Source: Nostoc sp. TCL240-02 (GTDB lineage: Bacteria > Cyanobacteriota > Cyanobacteriia > Cyanobacteriales > Nostocaceae). From it: a stretch of DNA of 64,000 nucleotides. The DNA is taken from assembly GCF_013343235.1 (NCBI RefSeq), contig NZ_CP040094.1, forward strand, positions 4,955,001-5,019,000, in the 5' to 3' direction. Of this stretch, positions 47,727 through 56,749 are shown piece by piece. Both the position numbers and the translations under genes were made by a program. The notes under the pieces are model-generated. The model was not told where the DNA came from. It saw only the letters and a program-made list of their open reading frames with translations, and ran no database searches. The stretch's first letter is position 1. The number at the start of each line of letters is the position of its first letter.

Positions 47727-49241
47727 ATGCACACACTTGGCGACACAACTCTATCATCGGGCTACATCTTAGCACTGGACTTAGGTACGACAGGCAACCG
47801 CGCCTTTGTGTTTAACGCAGACGGCAAGATTGTTGGGCAGGCATACAAAGAACTAACTCAGTATTATCCTCAGCCCGGATGGTTAGAACACGATGCTCAA
47901 CAAATCTGGAAAGATACGTGTTGGGTAATGCAAACCGCAATTGAGAATGCCCAGATTGTTCCATCAGCGATCGCAGCATTGGGACTAACTGTCCAGCGTG
48001 AAACCTGCTTGATTTGGGACAAAACTACTGGTAAACCACTCCATAGAGCGATCGTTTGGCAAGATCGTCGCACTGCTCCCCTTTGTCACGAGTTAAAAGA
48101 GCAAGGCTATGCTGATGAAATTTATGATCGCACGGGATTAATCATTGATGCCTATTTTTCTGCTACTAAGCTCAGGTGGCTATTAGATAAGTTTACAGAC
48201 GTTGACCTAAACAATGTCTTAGTAGGCACTATTGATACCTGGGTGCTGTGGAACCTCACAGGTGGGAAAGTCCATGCCACCGATCACAGCAACGCCAGTC
48301 GAACAATGTTAATGAATCTCAAAACCTGTGAGTGGGATGATAATCTACTAAATCTATTTCAAATTCCGGCTCATATTTTGCCCCAGATTCAGCCTAGTTT
48401 AGGAGTATTTGGAGTTACTGATGCGACTTTGTTGGGCACTGAAATTCCTATTACTGCGATATTGGGGGATCAGCAAGCGGCTTTATTTGGTCATGGCTGC
48501 GATCGCCCCGGTTTGATGAAATGTACTTACGGAACTGGTAGCTTTTTGGTTGCTCACACAGGCAATCAAATTGTGCGCTCGCACCATCAACTTATTTCTA
48601 CGGTGGCATGGACACAAGCAAATCCAAGCGGAGCATTGGATGTAGGTTATGCCTTAGAAGGTAGTATGTTTACTAGTGGAGCTTGTATTCAATGGTTGCG
48701 CGATCGCCTAAAGCTGATTAAAACTGCTGCTGAAAGTGAAACGATGGCAAATCAAGTAACAGATAATGGCGGAGTCTACTTTGTGCCTGCATTTAGTGGG
48801 CTGGGCGCACCCTATTGGGATATGAGCGCCAGGGGAGCCTTTTTTGGCATTACCGCCAGCGTCCAGCCAGAGCATCTAGTACGCGCCGTGTTGGAAGCGA
48901 TCGCATATCAAGTTTTGGAAGTAGTACAGGCGATTAATTCATCTAGCAGTACTCCCGTTGGTCGATTAATCGTAGATGGTGGTGCTTGCGAAAATAATTT
49001 TTTGATGCAGTTCCAGGCTGATGTATTAGGTATTCCAGTTGAACGGCCGATAATGCGCGATACGACCGTTCAAGGTGCAGCATTTGCAGCAGGTTTAGCT
49101 ATAGGATTTTGGGAGAGCTATGAAGCGCTGGTGCAGCAACGGAAAATTGAGCGTGTGTTTGAACCGAGGAGCGATAGGCCATTATCTAACTTTGATACTT
49201 GGCAAAAAGCAGTGAAACGCACTCTGGCTTGGGAGGAGTAA
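47727..49241 (+). CDS. glpK: glycerol kinase
   Basis: Phosphorylates glycerol to glycerol-3-phosphate in the cytoplasm. 504 residues, the usual length. FGGY-family signatures: ALDLGTTGNRAFVF (about 14-27), VQRETCLIWDKTTGKPLHRAIVWQDRRT, ATDHSNASRTMLMNL, GDQQAALFGHGC and the C-terminal VDGGACENNFLMQFQADVLG. I start at ATG 47727 (MHTLGDTTLSSGYILALDLG); the frame is open upstream to 47658 without family likeness. It lies downstream of the PAS/Crp regulator and is convergent with an MFS gene four bases away. Confidence 0.94.
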   Translation: MHTLGDTTLSSGYILALDLGTTGNRAFVFNADGKIVGQAYKELTQYYPQPGWLEHDAQQIWKDTCWVMQTAIENAQIVPSAIAALGLTVQRETCLIWDKTTGKPLHRAIVWQDRRTAPLCHELKEQGYADEIYDRTGLIIDAYFSATKLRWLLDKFTDVDLNNVLVGTIDTWVLWNLTGGKVHATDHSNASRTMLMNLKTCEWDDNLLNLFQIPAHILPQIQPSLGVFGVTDATLLGTEIPITAILGDQQAALFGHGCDRPGLMKCTYGTGSFLVAHTGNQIVRSHHQLISTVAWTQANPSGALDVGYALEGSMFTSGACIQWLRDRLKLIKTAAESETMANQVTDNGGVYFVPAFSGLGAPYWDMSARGAFFGITASVQPEHLVRAVLEAIAYQVLEVVQAINSSSSTPVGRLIVDGGACENNFLMQFQADVLGIPVERPIMRDTTVQGAAFAAGLAIGFWESYEALVQQRKIERVFEPRSDRPLSNFDTWQKAVKRTLAWEE

Positions 49242-49245
49242 ATGC

Positions 49246-50532
49246 TTACTGTTCAGGCAAAACTTCAACTGAATGGTTACTAAAATTTTGTTCCAGATAA
49301 CGTGGATCGCGCACTCCTACGTGCAAAACTAGTGCTGTAACTAATCCACCTATAGCTGCTACCAAGAAGGCAGTTCTATAGTCAATGTTATCTACTATCC
49401 ATCCACCTAAAAGGGGAGCAAGCATTGTGGCAGGGGCAACAAGGGTATTACCAAGACCAATATAGGCTGGTCGTTGACGCTGATTACCAAACTCTAAGGT
49501 CATTACCGCAGCAATATTTTGTAGAGCGCTCATACCTATTCCTGCTCCTAAAAATACCAAGTAAAAACAGTTTACATTTGTTGCTAACCCAGCTAGAAAC
49601 GCACTGAAAGCACAAACAACAGAACCGACTTCCAAGACCAACTTGTTACCCCAGCGATCGCCTACCCAACCCAAAACCAATCCAGCAATAGTTTGCGTTC
49701 CCATCAGCACGCCAGTAATTAACCCAATAGATGCTTCTCCCATACCTTGATGATGTACAGCATAGAGTGTATAGAAAGGAAGTGGCATTAATGCTATTTG
49801 TGAAAGCATACGTGCGATCACAAAGTAACGGAAATTCTTATCGCACCGGAGAATCATATTAAGACTGTCCCAAAATTCACGTCTAGTTTCAATGGTCGAT
49901 AATGAGTTGTTTACTGGCTCTCGCGTCCTAGACATAAAAAACCAAGATAGAGCCATCGCAACACTGGCACACACAAAACAGAGAACAAAGTTAAATGGCT
50001 GGGCAATTTGCTTGAGTAGTAAACCAGCACTCAAAGCACCAATGATACTCATCAGATTAGCAGCCGCAGCTAAAGCACCGTAAAAAATGCCAAGCTTTCC
50101 CGATGGAACAATTTTAGTAACCATACTTTGCCAAGCAGGAGCGCTAAATCCGCTACCTAGTCCCTGCCAAATGAGGATGGCGAATGTCAAAGATAAGATA
50201 GTTTGGTGATTGAGTTGTAGCTCTAACAAAGCAACCAGTGCTAATCCTAAAAAAGGAAGTTTTTGGTGAATTGTCAACCACATTACAGTTGGTTTGTAAT
50301 ACTGTAATCGAGCTATTCTATCAGCTGTTAATAGCTGAGGTAGTTGCCAACCTAAACGCGGAATAGCTGGGATCAGACCGATGAGCAATGCAGAATTGGT
50401 AAAACCACTAACAAATAGAGGGATAATTGTGATATAGGAGGCAAAACCAGCTCCTAAACCAAAAAATGCACTTTCAACAACATTGACGGTCAAGTTATGA
50501 CGAAGGTCTTTTTGAATTTTAGAGTTAGGCAT
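49246..50532 (-). CDS. MFS transporter
   Basis: A 428-residue permease with about twelve membrane helices in two halves. The loop after helix 2 (RIARLQYYKPTVMWLTIHQK) and the central loop (MSRTREPVNNSLSTIETRREFW) are cytoplasmic. The second half has the MFS-type GWVGDRWGNKLVLEVGSV signature, and GGWIVDNIDYRTAFLVAA occurs near the end. The substrate is unknown. The frame is open to 50601, but ATG 50532 (MPNSKIQKDLRHN) gives a normal cytoplasmic N terminus. Confidence 0.8.
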   Translation of the reverse strand: MPNSKIQKDLRHNLTVNVVESAFFGLGAGFASYITIIPLFVSGFTNSALLIGLIPAIPRLGWQLPQLLTADRIARLQYYKPTVMWLTIHQKLPFLGLALVALLELQLNHQTILSLTFAILIWQGLGSGFSAPAWQSMVTKIVPSGKLGIFYGALAAAANLMSIIGALSAGLLLKQIAQPFNFVLCFVCASVAMALSWFFMSRTREPVNNSLSTIETRREFWDSLNMILRCDKNFRYFVIARMLSQIALMPLPFYTLYAVHHQGMGEASIGLITGVLMGTQTIAGLVLGWVGDRWGNKLVLEVGSVVCAFSAFLAGLATNVNCFYLVFLGAGIGMSALQNIAAVMTLEFGNQRQRPAYIGLGNTLVAPATMLAPLLGGWIVDNIDYRTAFLVAAIGGLVTALVLHVGVRDPRYLEQNFSNHSVEVLPEQ

Positions 50533-51034
50533 TTTTATAGATATTGCAAGTGTAGGTAAGTTTTTTCTTCCATACCAAAATCCGGCTTGAAAAAGCCGCA
50601 TTTAGAGTGTTAAAAATGGGGAAAATAAAGCTATTAGAAATCTATCTCTCAGTTAGAAGAGTGATAGGTTTCTGTGTTATTTATTACTATTTTTTTTCGA
50701 TTCTTTTGGATATTGTTTCTCTAAAATAGGATAAATACTTTTAAATTTTCTAGTTTTTTACTCACGAGTGATTTTGGTAAACTGGGACAGTATTTTAAAC
50801 AGGTTTATGTTCTTTTCTTAAGCGTTTAGTAAGTGCTAAGTACCGAACAAAAATCTGAGTTCCATAGATTGTTCCCAGATGCCGCACTTAAATCATCAAT
50901 TGGAAAATATTTTTGTAAAAAATCTCAAGTTATTAATCTGCAAGGTTTTTAGCAATTTACACTCCAACAATTTGGAACAAATACTGTAAACCGCGATTGT
51001 ACTGAGAGATGGGCAAAATAAGTCAGGTATTGTC

Positions 51035-51159
51035 CAATACGGTTCGGATAAGTATTTTTCACTTTCCTTGTGGTCTGGGTAAAGGGTAAGGGGTAAAGGG
51101 GAAAGGATGTATTCAAAACCTTTTCCCTTTCCCCTTTACCCTTTAACCGAACCGTATTG
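51035..51159. repeat. MITE-like inverted repeat, 125 bp
   Basis: CAATACGGTTCGG (51035-51047) and CCGAACCGTATTG (51147-51159) are perfect inverted copies. Inside, GGTAAAGGGTAAGG-type units (about 51076-51107) are mirrored by CCCTTTCCCCTTTACC units (about 51121-51144). AGGTATT occurs just outside both ends (51025-51031 and 51160-51166). Confidence 0.7.
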
Positions 51160-51193
51160 AGGTATTATCCAGGTGTATTTAGCAATAGGATGA

Positions 51194-51355
51194 GGGCAAA
51201 GTAGAACTTGGAAACAGATCATCAAAGGGTTGAATTGCACGCTTGGTAAGCTGAAAGCTTTGCATAAACAAGGCTTTCGGGAAATTATTCCTGGTGAAGA
51301 TGAAGAATACGCCAAGTTGACGTGGTACTCATACGTGCGATCACAAAAGATATAA
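51194..51355 (+). pseudogene. possible remnant of an unknown gene
   Basis: A 53-codon open stretch with no start codon, directly after an in-frame TGA. It reads TWKQIIKGLNCTLGKLKALH, then KQGFREIIPGEDEEYAKLTW and YSYVRSQKI. The amphipathic pattern looks like real protein rather than noise, but I do not recognise the family. Confidence 0.3.
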
Positions 51356-51816
51356 TGCAATAAAATAAGTTAAGTTGATATAAATAAAGCAAACTATGTT
51401 AAGAAACATAAATAGTCTTAAAGTCTTTACTAATAAACAATGACAAAGGACAAATGATAGCCCTTGCCAGTTAGCTTTAATTGCGCCAACCTACTTACTG
51501 GTGTAAAGCCCAAGTATGGGAAGAAAGCGTGACTTCTTAATGCCAAGTCTGCGGATTTTTTCTGTCGGTAATTATCTAATTTTTTACCACCTTATAAATT
51601 AAAAAATTGAAACCATCCGTTTTCTGCATAGGACAAGAGACATTTAAAGCCTTTTTGAAGATCCTTCAGAAGGTGCAGAGTAAACCGTTGCGAGTCAGAG
51701 TTTCCCAGAACTATTGCGTGGTAAGTTTGATTTGGGGTGTAAATTCCCATCTTGAACTTTGATAACTGATAGCTGTTTTAAAATACTACTGACATCTAAG
51801 GATACTCCCCCCCCGC

Positions 51817-52791
51817 ATGATTACTAAACCTAAGATTTTCATTGATGGCGAATCAGGAACCACAGGCTTACAAATTTATTCACGTCTCAATCAACGGGAT
51901 GATATGGAACTAGTCAGCATTGAGGCATCTAAACGTAAAAATGCAAGTGAGCGAGCCAAACTCATTAATGCCGTCGATGTTGTTATTCTCTGCCTACCTG
52001 ATGATGCAGCCCGCGAAGCTGTTAGCTTAGTAAGTAGTACTACGGTTAAAATCCTTGATGCTAGTAGTGCCCATCGCACAGCTAATGGCTGGGTATATGG
52101 GTTCCCTGAACTCAATCCAGGACAGCGAAAGAAAATCGCTAGCGCCCAGTTTGTTAGCAATCCAGGCTGTTATCCCACAGGATTTTTAGCCTGTATCCGT
52201 CCGTTGATTGCTAAGGGACTTTTAAAAAATAATTTTCCCATCACCGTGAATGCAGTATCAGGTTACTCTGGTGGTGGAAAGAATCTTATCAAACAATACC
52301 ATACCTTTCATGAACAGCAAGCCGGGGGCGAGTCACTATATCCTTATGGAATCTACGGTTTGCAGTTTGGACATAAGCATGTCAAGGAAATGCATTATTA
52401 TTCAGGGTTAGCATCGCCGCCACTATTTGTACCTTCAGTAGGGGATTTTGAGCAAGGGATGCTAGTTCAAGTGCCTTTGCCGTTAGGAACTTTGGATAAT
52501 CCACCATCAGGTAAGGTAATCTATGAAGCGATCGCTGATTACTACCAAGGTGAAAAATTTGTGCAGGTTACTCCATTCCAAGATTCTACTCTGCTACGAG
52601 ACGGAATATTTTTGGATGCGATTGCACTGAACGGCACTAATATTGTTCAGGTTTTTGTATTTGCCAATGACACCACCAAAGAAGCATTGCTAGTTGCTCG
52701 TCTCGACAACTTAGGCAAAGGCGCATCAGGAGCCGCAATCCAAAACCTAAATATTATGTTGGGCTTTCCAGAAGAGTTGGGATTGTTATAA
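51817..52791 (+). CDS. argC: N-acetyl-gamma-glutamyl-phosphate reductase (type 2)
   Basis: Reduces N-acetylglutamyl phosphate to the semialdehyde in arginine synthesis, using NADPH. 324 residues, the short form. The N terminus IFIDGESGTTGLQIYSRL is the nucleotide-binding site of type 2 ArgC. The catalytic cysteine is in FVSNPGCYPTGFLA (about residue 117), followed by VNAVSGYSGGGK and an RDGIFLDA region. It is single, not in an arginine operon. Nostoc genomes usually also have a longer type 1 ArgC, so this one could have a specialised role. Confidence 0.9.
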   Translation: MITKPKIFIDGESGTTGLQIYSRLNQRDDMELVSIEASKRKNASERAKLINAVDVVILCLPDDAAREAVSLVSSTTVKILDASSAHRTANGWVYGFPELNPGQRKKIASAQFVSNPGCYPTGFLACIRPLIAKGLLKNNFPITVNAVSGYSGGGKNLIKQYHTFHEQQAGGESLYPYGIYGLQFGHKHVKEMHYYSGLASPPLFVPSVGDFEQGMLVQVPLPLGTLDNPPSGKVIYEAIADYYQGEKFVQVTPFQDSTLLRDGIFLDAIALNGTNIVQVFVFANDTTKEALLVARLDNLGKGASGAAIQNLNIMLGFPEELGLL

Positions 52792-52950
52792 AAAAATTGG
52801 GAATTGGGAATTGGGAAGAAGCAAGGGAGCAGGGAGCAGGGGAGGCAGGGGGACAAGGAGGAATTATTGAATAAGTCTCTCCCTTATCTCCCCCCTCTAC
52901 CTTGTCTACCTTGTCTCTTCTTCATGCCCAATGCCCAATTCCCCATTCCC
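52792..52950. repeat. short tandem repeats after argC
   Basis: GGGAATT units, GGGAGCA/GGCAGGG units and mirrored CCCAATG/ATTCCCC units fill the gap between the convergent argC and DUF1350 genes. Confidence 0.65.
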
Positions 52951-52951
52951 A

Positions 52952-53950
52952 TTATTTTGATTCTTTTTTCAGTTCGTTAAGTAATTGGATTACATGATTC
53001 TCAAAACCTTTATTTCGGTTTTGAACTGATTCAACCAAAGGTTGATCAAAAAGATTAATAACATATTTACCTAATTGAATACCTAAAGGTTTTAAATGCC
53101 CACCTTCAAGAGTTTCCAGAAATTTTTGAGGTGGTTTTTTAAGAATATCAGTAAACCATTCACAGGTTAATTTGGCAATGTTGTCAGACCGGAAACAGAC
53201 TAAACCCATAATATGAAATAGCCCACTATCCTTGATTAAATTCTTGGTTTCTTCAGGAGTTGGTTTCACACCCCAACCAAGATTATCAATGATATTCGCT
53301 AAAAATTGAGGACGAATTGCGCTCGCTGTATCGCTAATATCAGGCGCTAAAAGGATAGAAACCTGCCCTTTAATAAAGACACTATTAATTTTAACTTTCC
53401 GATTTACATAAGTGCAAATTAGTTTCTGATCTTCTGCAATTTTTCGTTGAAGCTCCTCAAAGAGAATATTAATATCTGCAATGACAGTTTTTATCTGTGA
53501 CTCATTTGAAGTATAAGCTAGCAGACTCCGAATAAACTTTTCCCTTTCTTGAGGCTCTGGAGGTAAAGCAGTAAAGCCTTCTAACAAGGAAATATATTTA
53601 CAGCCAAGGCTATGTCCAATCCAAGAAAAGTTTTTATCATCTAGATAGGCTTCATAATCATATCCTTCAACAGTTGCCATCCTCACAAGCTCTGGCAGAA
53701 TTTCATACTGCTCTCTCATGAGAAAACCCGCTTCTACATAATGGTCAAACGTAAAATTAAACGGTAGAAGAATAATGGTATATCCCTGCTCAAATAGAGA
53801 TTGAAGAAGATGGCGATAAAAAAGCATGGGTGCAAATGTACCAAAGAAAGCTCCTGCAACAAATTGAATTACCCCTTTAGGCTGTGGATGCAGAGCAACC
53901 CAACTGTGAGAAACAGGTTTAAATCTCAGTTTTAAATTTGTATTGACCAT
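52952..53950 (-). CDS. DUF1350 family protein (alpha/beta-hydrolase-like)
   Basis: A 332-residue protein typical of cyanobacteria and plastids. The N-terminal half has VIQFVAGAFFGTFAPMLFYRHLL and YTIILLPFNFTFDHYVEA. The nucleophile-elbow-like motif is WIGHSLGCKYI (about 110-120), and HLKPLGIQLG in the C-terminal part could provide a histidine. A hydrolase function is inferred from the fold only. It is convergent with argC. Confidence 0.82.
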   Translation of the reverse strand: MVNTNLKLRFKPVSHSWVALHPQPKGVIQFVAGAFFGTFAPMLFYRHLLQSLFEQGYTIILLPFNFTFDHYVEAGFLMREQYEILPELVRMATVEGYDYEAYLDDKNFSWIGHSLGCKYISLLEGFTALPPEPQEREKFIRSLLAYTSNESQIKTVIADINILFEELQRKIAEDQKLICTYVNRKVKINSVFIKGQVSILLAPDISDTASAIRPQFLANIIDNLGWGVKPTPEETKNLIKDSGLFHIMGLVCFRSDNIAKLTCEWFTDILKKPPQKFLETLEGGHLKPLGIQLGKYVINLFDQPLVESVQNRNKGFENHVIQLLNELKKESK

Positions 53951-54291
53951 GATTTAGCAATGAATCTATCTGATTTTGGTAACTGTATGCTTAATCTCCA
54001 AACTGAAGTTGCTGCTTTTCGGATTATTTAAAAGATATTTTTCCAAAACCGGGATGCTCATCTCAACTAATAAATTTTACTTATATGAATTCAAAGAGTT
54101 GACATATTCACTCTGAGTATAAATACTCAAATTACCCAATTCAATTGACTGAAGTTCAAGCAGCCATCTAAATTTCTTCTAGTATGAAAAAATTGGTATT
54201 GCAGTTAACACGCAATAAAGTTTGATACATGGTTAAATTAAATACTAAAGTTCTAAAACGCCGGAAATACCTATATTTGGAGATGTAGGCG
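53951..54291. other. divergent intergenic region
   Basis: About 340 AT-rich bases between the DUF1350 gene and the phosphodiesterase gene. No structure stands out. Confidence 0.4.
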
Positions 54292-56130
54292 ATGTTTTTA
54301 CCTAAGATATATAAGAGTTTTCTGATCATAGCTACCGTTACACTCATTACAGTATTGGCAGTTTCAGGATTTGCTAAGACCAAACCTCAACACAATGTAA
54401 TAATTTTCATTACAGATGGATTGCGACCTAGTAAAGTTAATGCTCAGGAAACTCCTAATCTTCATCAAATTCGCCAACAAGGTGTAAGTTTTGTCAATAG
54501 CCATTCGCTGTTTCCTACTTTTACTACCGCCAATGCTTCTGCGATCGCAACTGGACATTATCTCGGTGATACTGGTGATTTCAGCAATACAATTAATGTT
54601 GGCTTTCCTGTCAACAGCGCCAGTAACAGCCCCGTTCCTTTCTTAGAGAATAATGCTGTTTTGGGGGAAATTAGCCAACATTTTAATGGCAATTATTTAA
54701 ACGAAGAAAGCCTATTAGATGCCGCGCGTGAAGCTGGATTTAGTACCGCCGCCGTTGGCAAGGTTGGGCCAGTATTAATTCAAGATGTTACTCAACGAAG
54801 TGGTAAATCCACGATTATAATTGATGATGCCACCGGTTCCCAAACGGGAATTCCTTTGAGTTCTGAAATAGCTGAACTGTTAACAAAAAATGGCATTGCC
54901 TTAAAATCTCCGACGCGAGGAGATAATGGCAAATCTGGTAACAGCACAGTACCAGGCACAAAAGTCGCTAATATATTTCAACAACAATACTTTGCCGATA
55001 TAACGACAAAAGTGCTATTACCTCTATTCAAACAACGGCAAAAACCTTTTGTTTTAATTTATTGGTCACGCGATCCAGATGGAACTCAGCATAACCAAGG
55101 TGATAGTCTAAACACTCTTACTCCAGGGATTAATGGCCCCACTTCACTTGCAGCTCGTCAAAATGTCGATAACAATCTCGGACAAATCCGTGCCGTTCTC
55201 AAACAGCTAAATTTAGAAGCTTCTACAAATATTTTTGTGACGGCCGATCACGGTTTTTCTACCATCAGCAAGGAGAGCAAAACCAGCTATTCAAGAACGC
55301 TTAATTATCCAGATGTGATGAAAGGATTTTTGCCACCTGGTTTTCTAGCTATTGATATTGCTCATGGTTTAGGATTACCTTTGTTTGATCCAGATAAGCA
55401 AAATGCTACGGTTGCTCCAACTCAGGGTCAGTTTTCTAAAAACGGTTTGATTGGTAAAGATCCGAGTAAACCTGATGTGTTAGTGGCTTCTAATGGTGGT
55501 TCAGATTTGATTTATTTACCTAATAGTGCAAATAACAAAGCACTTGCTAAACAAGTTGTAGATATCCTCTTAAAAGAAGATTATGTTAGTGGTTTATTTG
55601 TAAATGATAAATTAGGCTCCATTCCAGGGACTTTACCCTTGAGTGCGATCGGGCTTAATGGTAAATCTCATCTTCCTAGCCCTGCGATCGCAGTAAACTT
55701 TCGGACATTTGATACTGGTTGTGGCGATCCAACTGCTTGCGGCGTGGAAGTTGCAGATTCTTCTTTACAACAAGGACAGGGAATGCATGGCTCTTTTAGC
55801 CGTGCTGACACTTACAATTATATGGCTGCGATCGGCCCTGACTTTAAGAAAGCTTTTGTAGACCGAGTACCAGTGAGTAATGCTGATGTGGCTATTACCT
55901 TAGCTAATACTTTAAATTTGAAGATTCCCCATCAAGGAAAACTTATAGGTCGTGTTTTACATGAATCTTTGGTCAAAGGAGTCAAAAAAGTTTCTTTTAA
56001 ATCTCATACTTTGACATCCCAACCAAGTACTAGTGGATTAAAAACGATCCTGAAGTATCAAACTGTTGCCTCAACTCGATATTTTGATGTTGCTGGTTTT
56101 CCTGGTCGGACACTCGGTTTAGCAAAATAG
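54292..56130 (+). CDS. exported alkaline-phosphatase-superfamily phosphodiesterase
   Basis: A 612-residue enzyme of the type I phosphodiesterase/nucleotide pyrophosphatase family. A signal segment (KSFLIIATVTLITVLAVSGFAK) is followed by metal and nucleophile motifs in order: IFITDGLRPSK (Asp ligand), FPTFTTANASAIATG (nucleophile Thr), WSRDPDGTQHNQGD (Asp and His), FVTADHGFST (Asp-His) and GQGMHGSFSRADT (last His). All expected ligands are present. It probably hydrolyses phosphate esters outside the plasma membrane. The substrate is unknown. No pho box could be recognised. Confidence 0.85.
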   Translation: MFLPKIYKSFLIIATVTLITVLAVSGFAKTKPQHNVIIFITDGLRPSKVNAQETPNLHQIRQQGVSFVNSHSLFPTFTTANASAIATGHYLGDTGDFSNTINVGFPVNSASNSPVPFLENNAVLGEISQHFNGNYLNEESLLDAAREAGFSTAAVGKVGPVLIQDVTQRSGKSTIIIDDATGSQTGIPLSSEIAELLTKNGIALKSPTRGDNGKSGNSTVPGTKVANIFQQQYFADITTKVLLPLFKQRQKPFVLIYWSRDPDGTQHNQGDSLNTLTPGINGPTSLAARQNVDNNLGQIRAVLKQLNLEASTNIFVTADHGFSTISKESKTSYSRTLNYPDVMKGFLPPGFLAIDIAHGLGLPLFDPDKQNATVAPTQGQFSKNGLIGKDPSKPDVLVASNGGSDLIYLPNSANNKALAKQVVDILLKEDYVSGLFVNDKLGSIPGTLPLSAIGLNGKSHLPSPAIAVNFRTFDTGCGDPTACGVEVADSSLQQGQGMHGSFSRADTYNYMAAIGPDFKKAFVDRVPVSNADVAITLANTLNLKIPHQGKLIGRVLHESLVKGVKKVSFKSHTLTSQPSTSGLKTILKYQTVASTRYFDVAGFPGRTLGLAK

Positions 56131-56378
56131 TATACCATTGGTATATTTAAATCTTTGAAACTCTCAAGATTATTTCATTCCCATAAACTAAAGAAAATGT
56201 AGCAATAAATATCAGTAAGTTTCTTCTTGAGAGCATCTCAATAACTCCAACTTTCCCTTACATTTGATTCTTCAAAGCTAGTTACAACGCGCTTTGAAGT
56301 GATTAGCATCACCATTTTTTTGTTCATACTCTTGACATAGTTGATGACCAAAGGTTATAAAACTTTAAGAAAATAAAT

Positions 56379-56587
56379 CAGTCTGCCTAATCCACTACAT
56401 TCCCAACAAACATTTGTAAAGGGTAAACCGGAGCGGAGGAACCAAACCTGGGGCGTATTTTGAAGAAAGTTAAAAGTTAATAGTGAGGAGTTAAAAGTTA
56501 CTAAACTCATAACTCATAACTTTCTTAAGAAGGACATCTCTCAGTCCTAGCCCGTCAGCTAACTTCGTCGGCATTGAGAAGAGACTG
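56379..56587 (+). promoter_or_regulatory. ydaO/yuaA-type (c-di-AMP) riboswitch
   Basis: P1 forms from CAGTCT (56379-56384) and AGACTG (56582-56587). Inside are the conserved GGAGCGGAGGAACC (about 56430-56443), TGGGGCG (about 56449-56455), the stem AGGAC/GTCCT (about 56531-56548) and CCCGTCAGCTAACTTCGTCG (56551-56570), the most diagnostic block of this class. A variable arm (56461-56528) is enlarged by GTTAAAA/ATAACTC repeats that pair with each other. The class senses cyclic di-AMP and usually turns genes off on binding. It lies 160 bases upstream of the glycosyltransferase gene. Confidence 0.85.
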
Positions 56588-56633
56588 AACGAGCAGCATT
56601 CTTAAAAAGTAATGCCTTGTTCTCGTCAGTGTC
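56585..56633 (+). promoter_or_regulatory. possible expression platform of the riboswitch
   Basis: CTGAACGAG (56585-56593) can pair with CTCGTCAG (56622-56629), around an inner stem GCATT/AATGC. This pairing would use the 3' strand of riboswitch P1, so the two structures exclude each other, as expected for a switch. There is no clear T-run, so control could be at another step. Confidence 0.45.
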
Positions 56634-56749
56634 CTTTGGCTGGTAACTTTGCGGTTCGTTGTGCCTGCCCTCGGCCTTGAGAGAGGATAATAATATCTTG
56701 ATTTCTGGCGTTTGAGGCAGGATTATTTACCTTGAGGTGAAAATCAGCT

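Larger units (their letters stand above)
50533..51816. other. long intergenic region with a MITE-like element and a coding remnant
   Basis: About 1.28 kb between the MFS gene and argC. It holds the inverted-repeat element at 51035-51159, a possible gene remnant at 51194-51355, and a short repeat stretch at 51438-51457. The remainder shows nothing I can support. Confidence 0.5.

Noticed and set aside
51136..51360. 74-codon minus-strand frame
   Set aside because: Its end lies in the MITE-like repeat. The plus strand reads more like protein, and even that is only a remnant.
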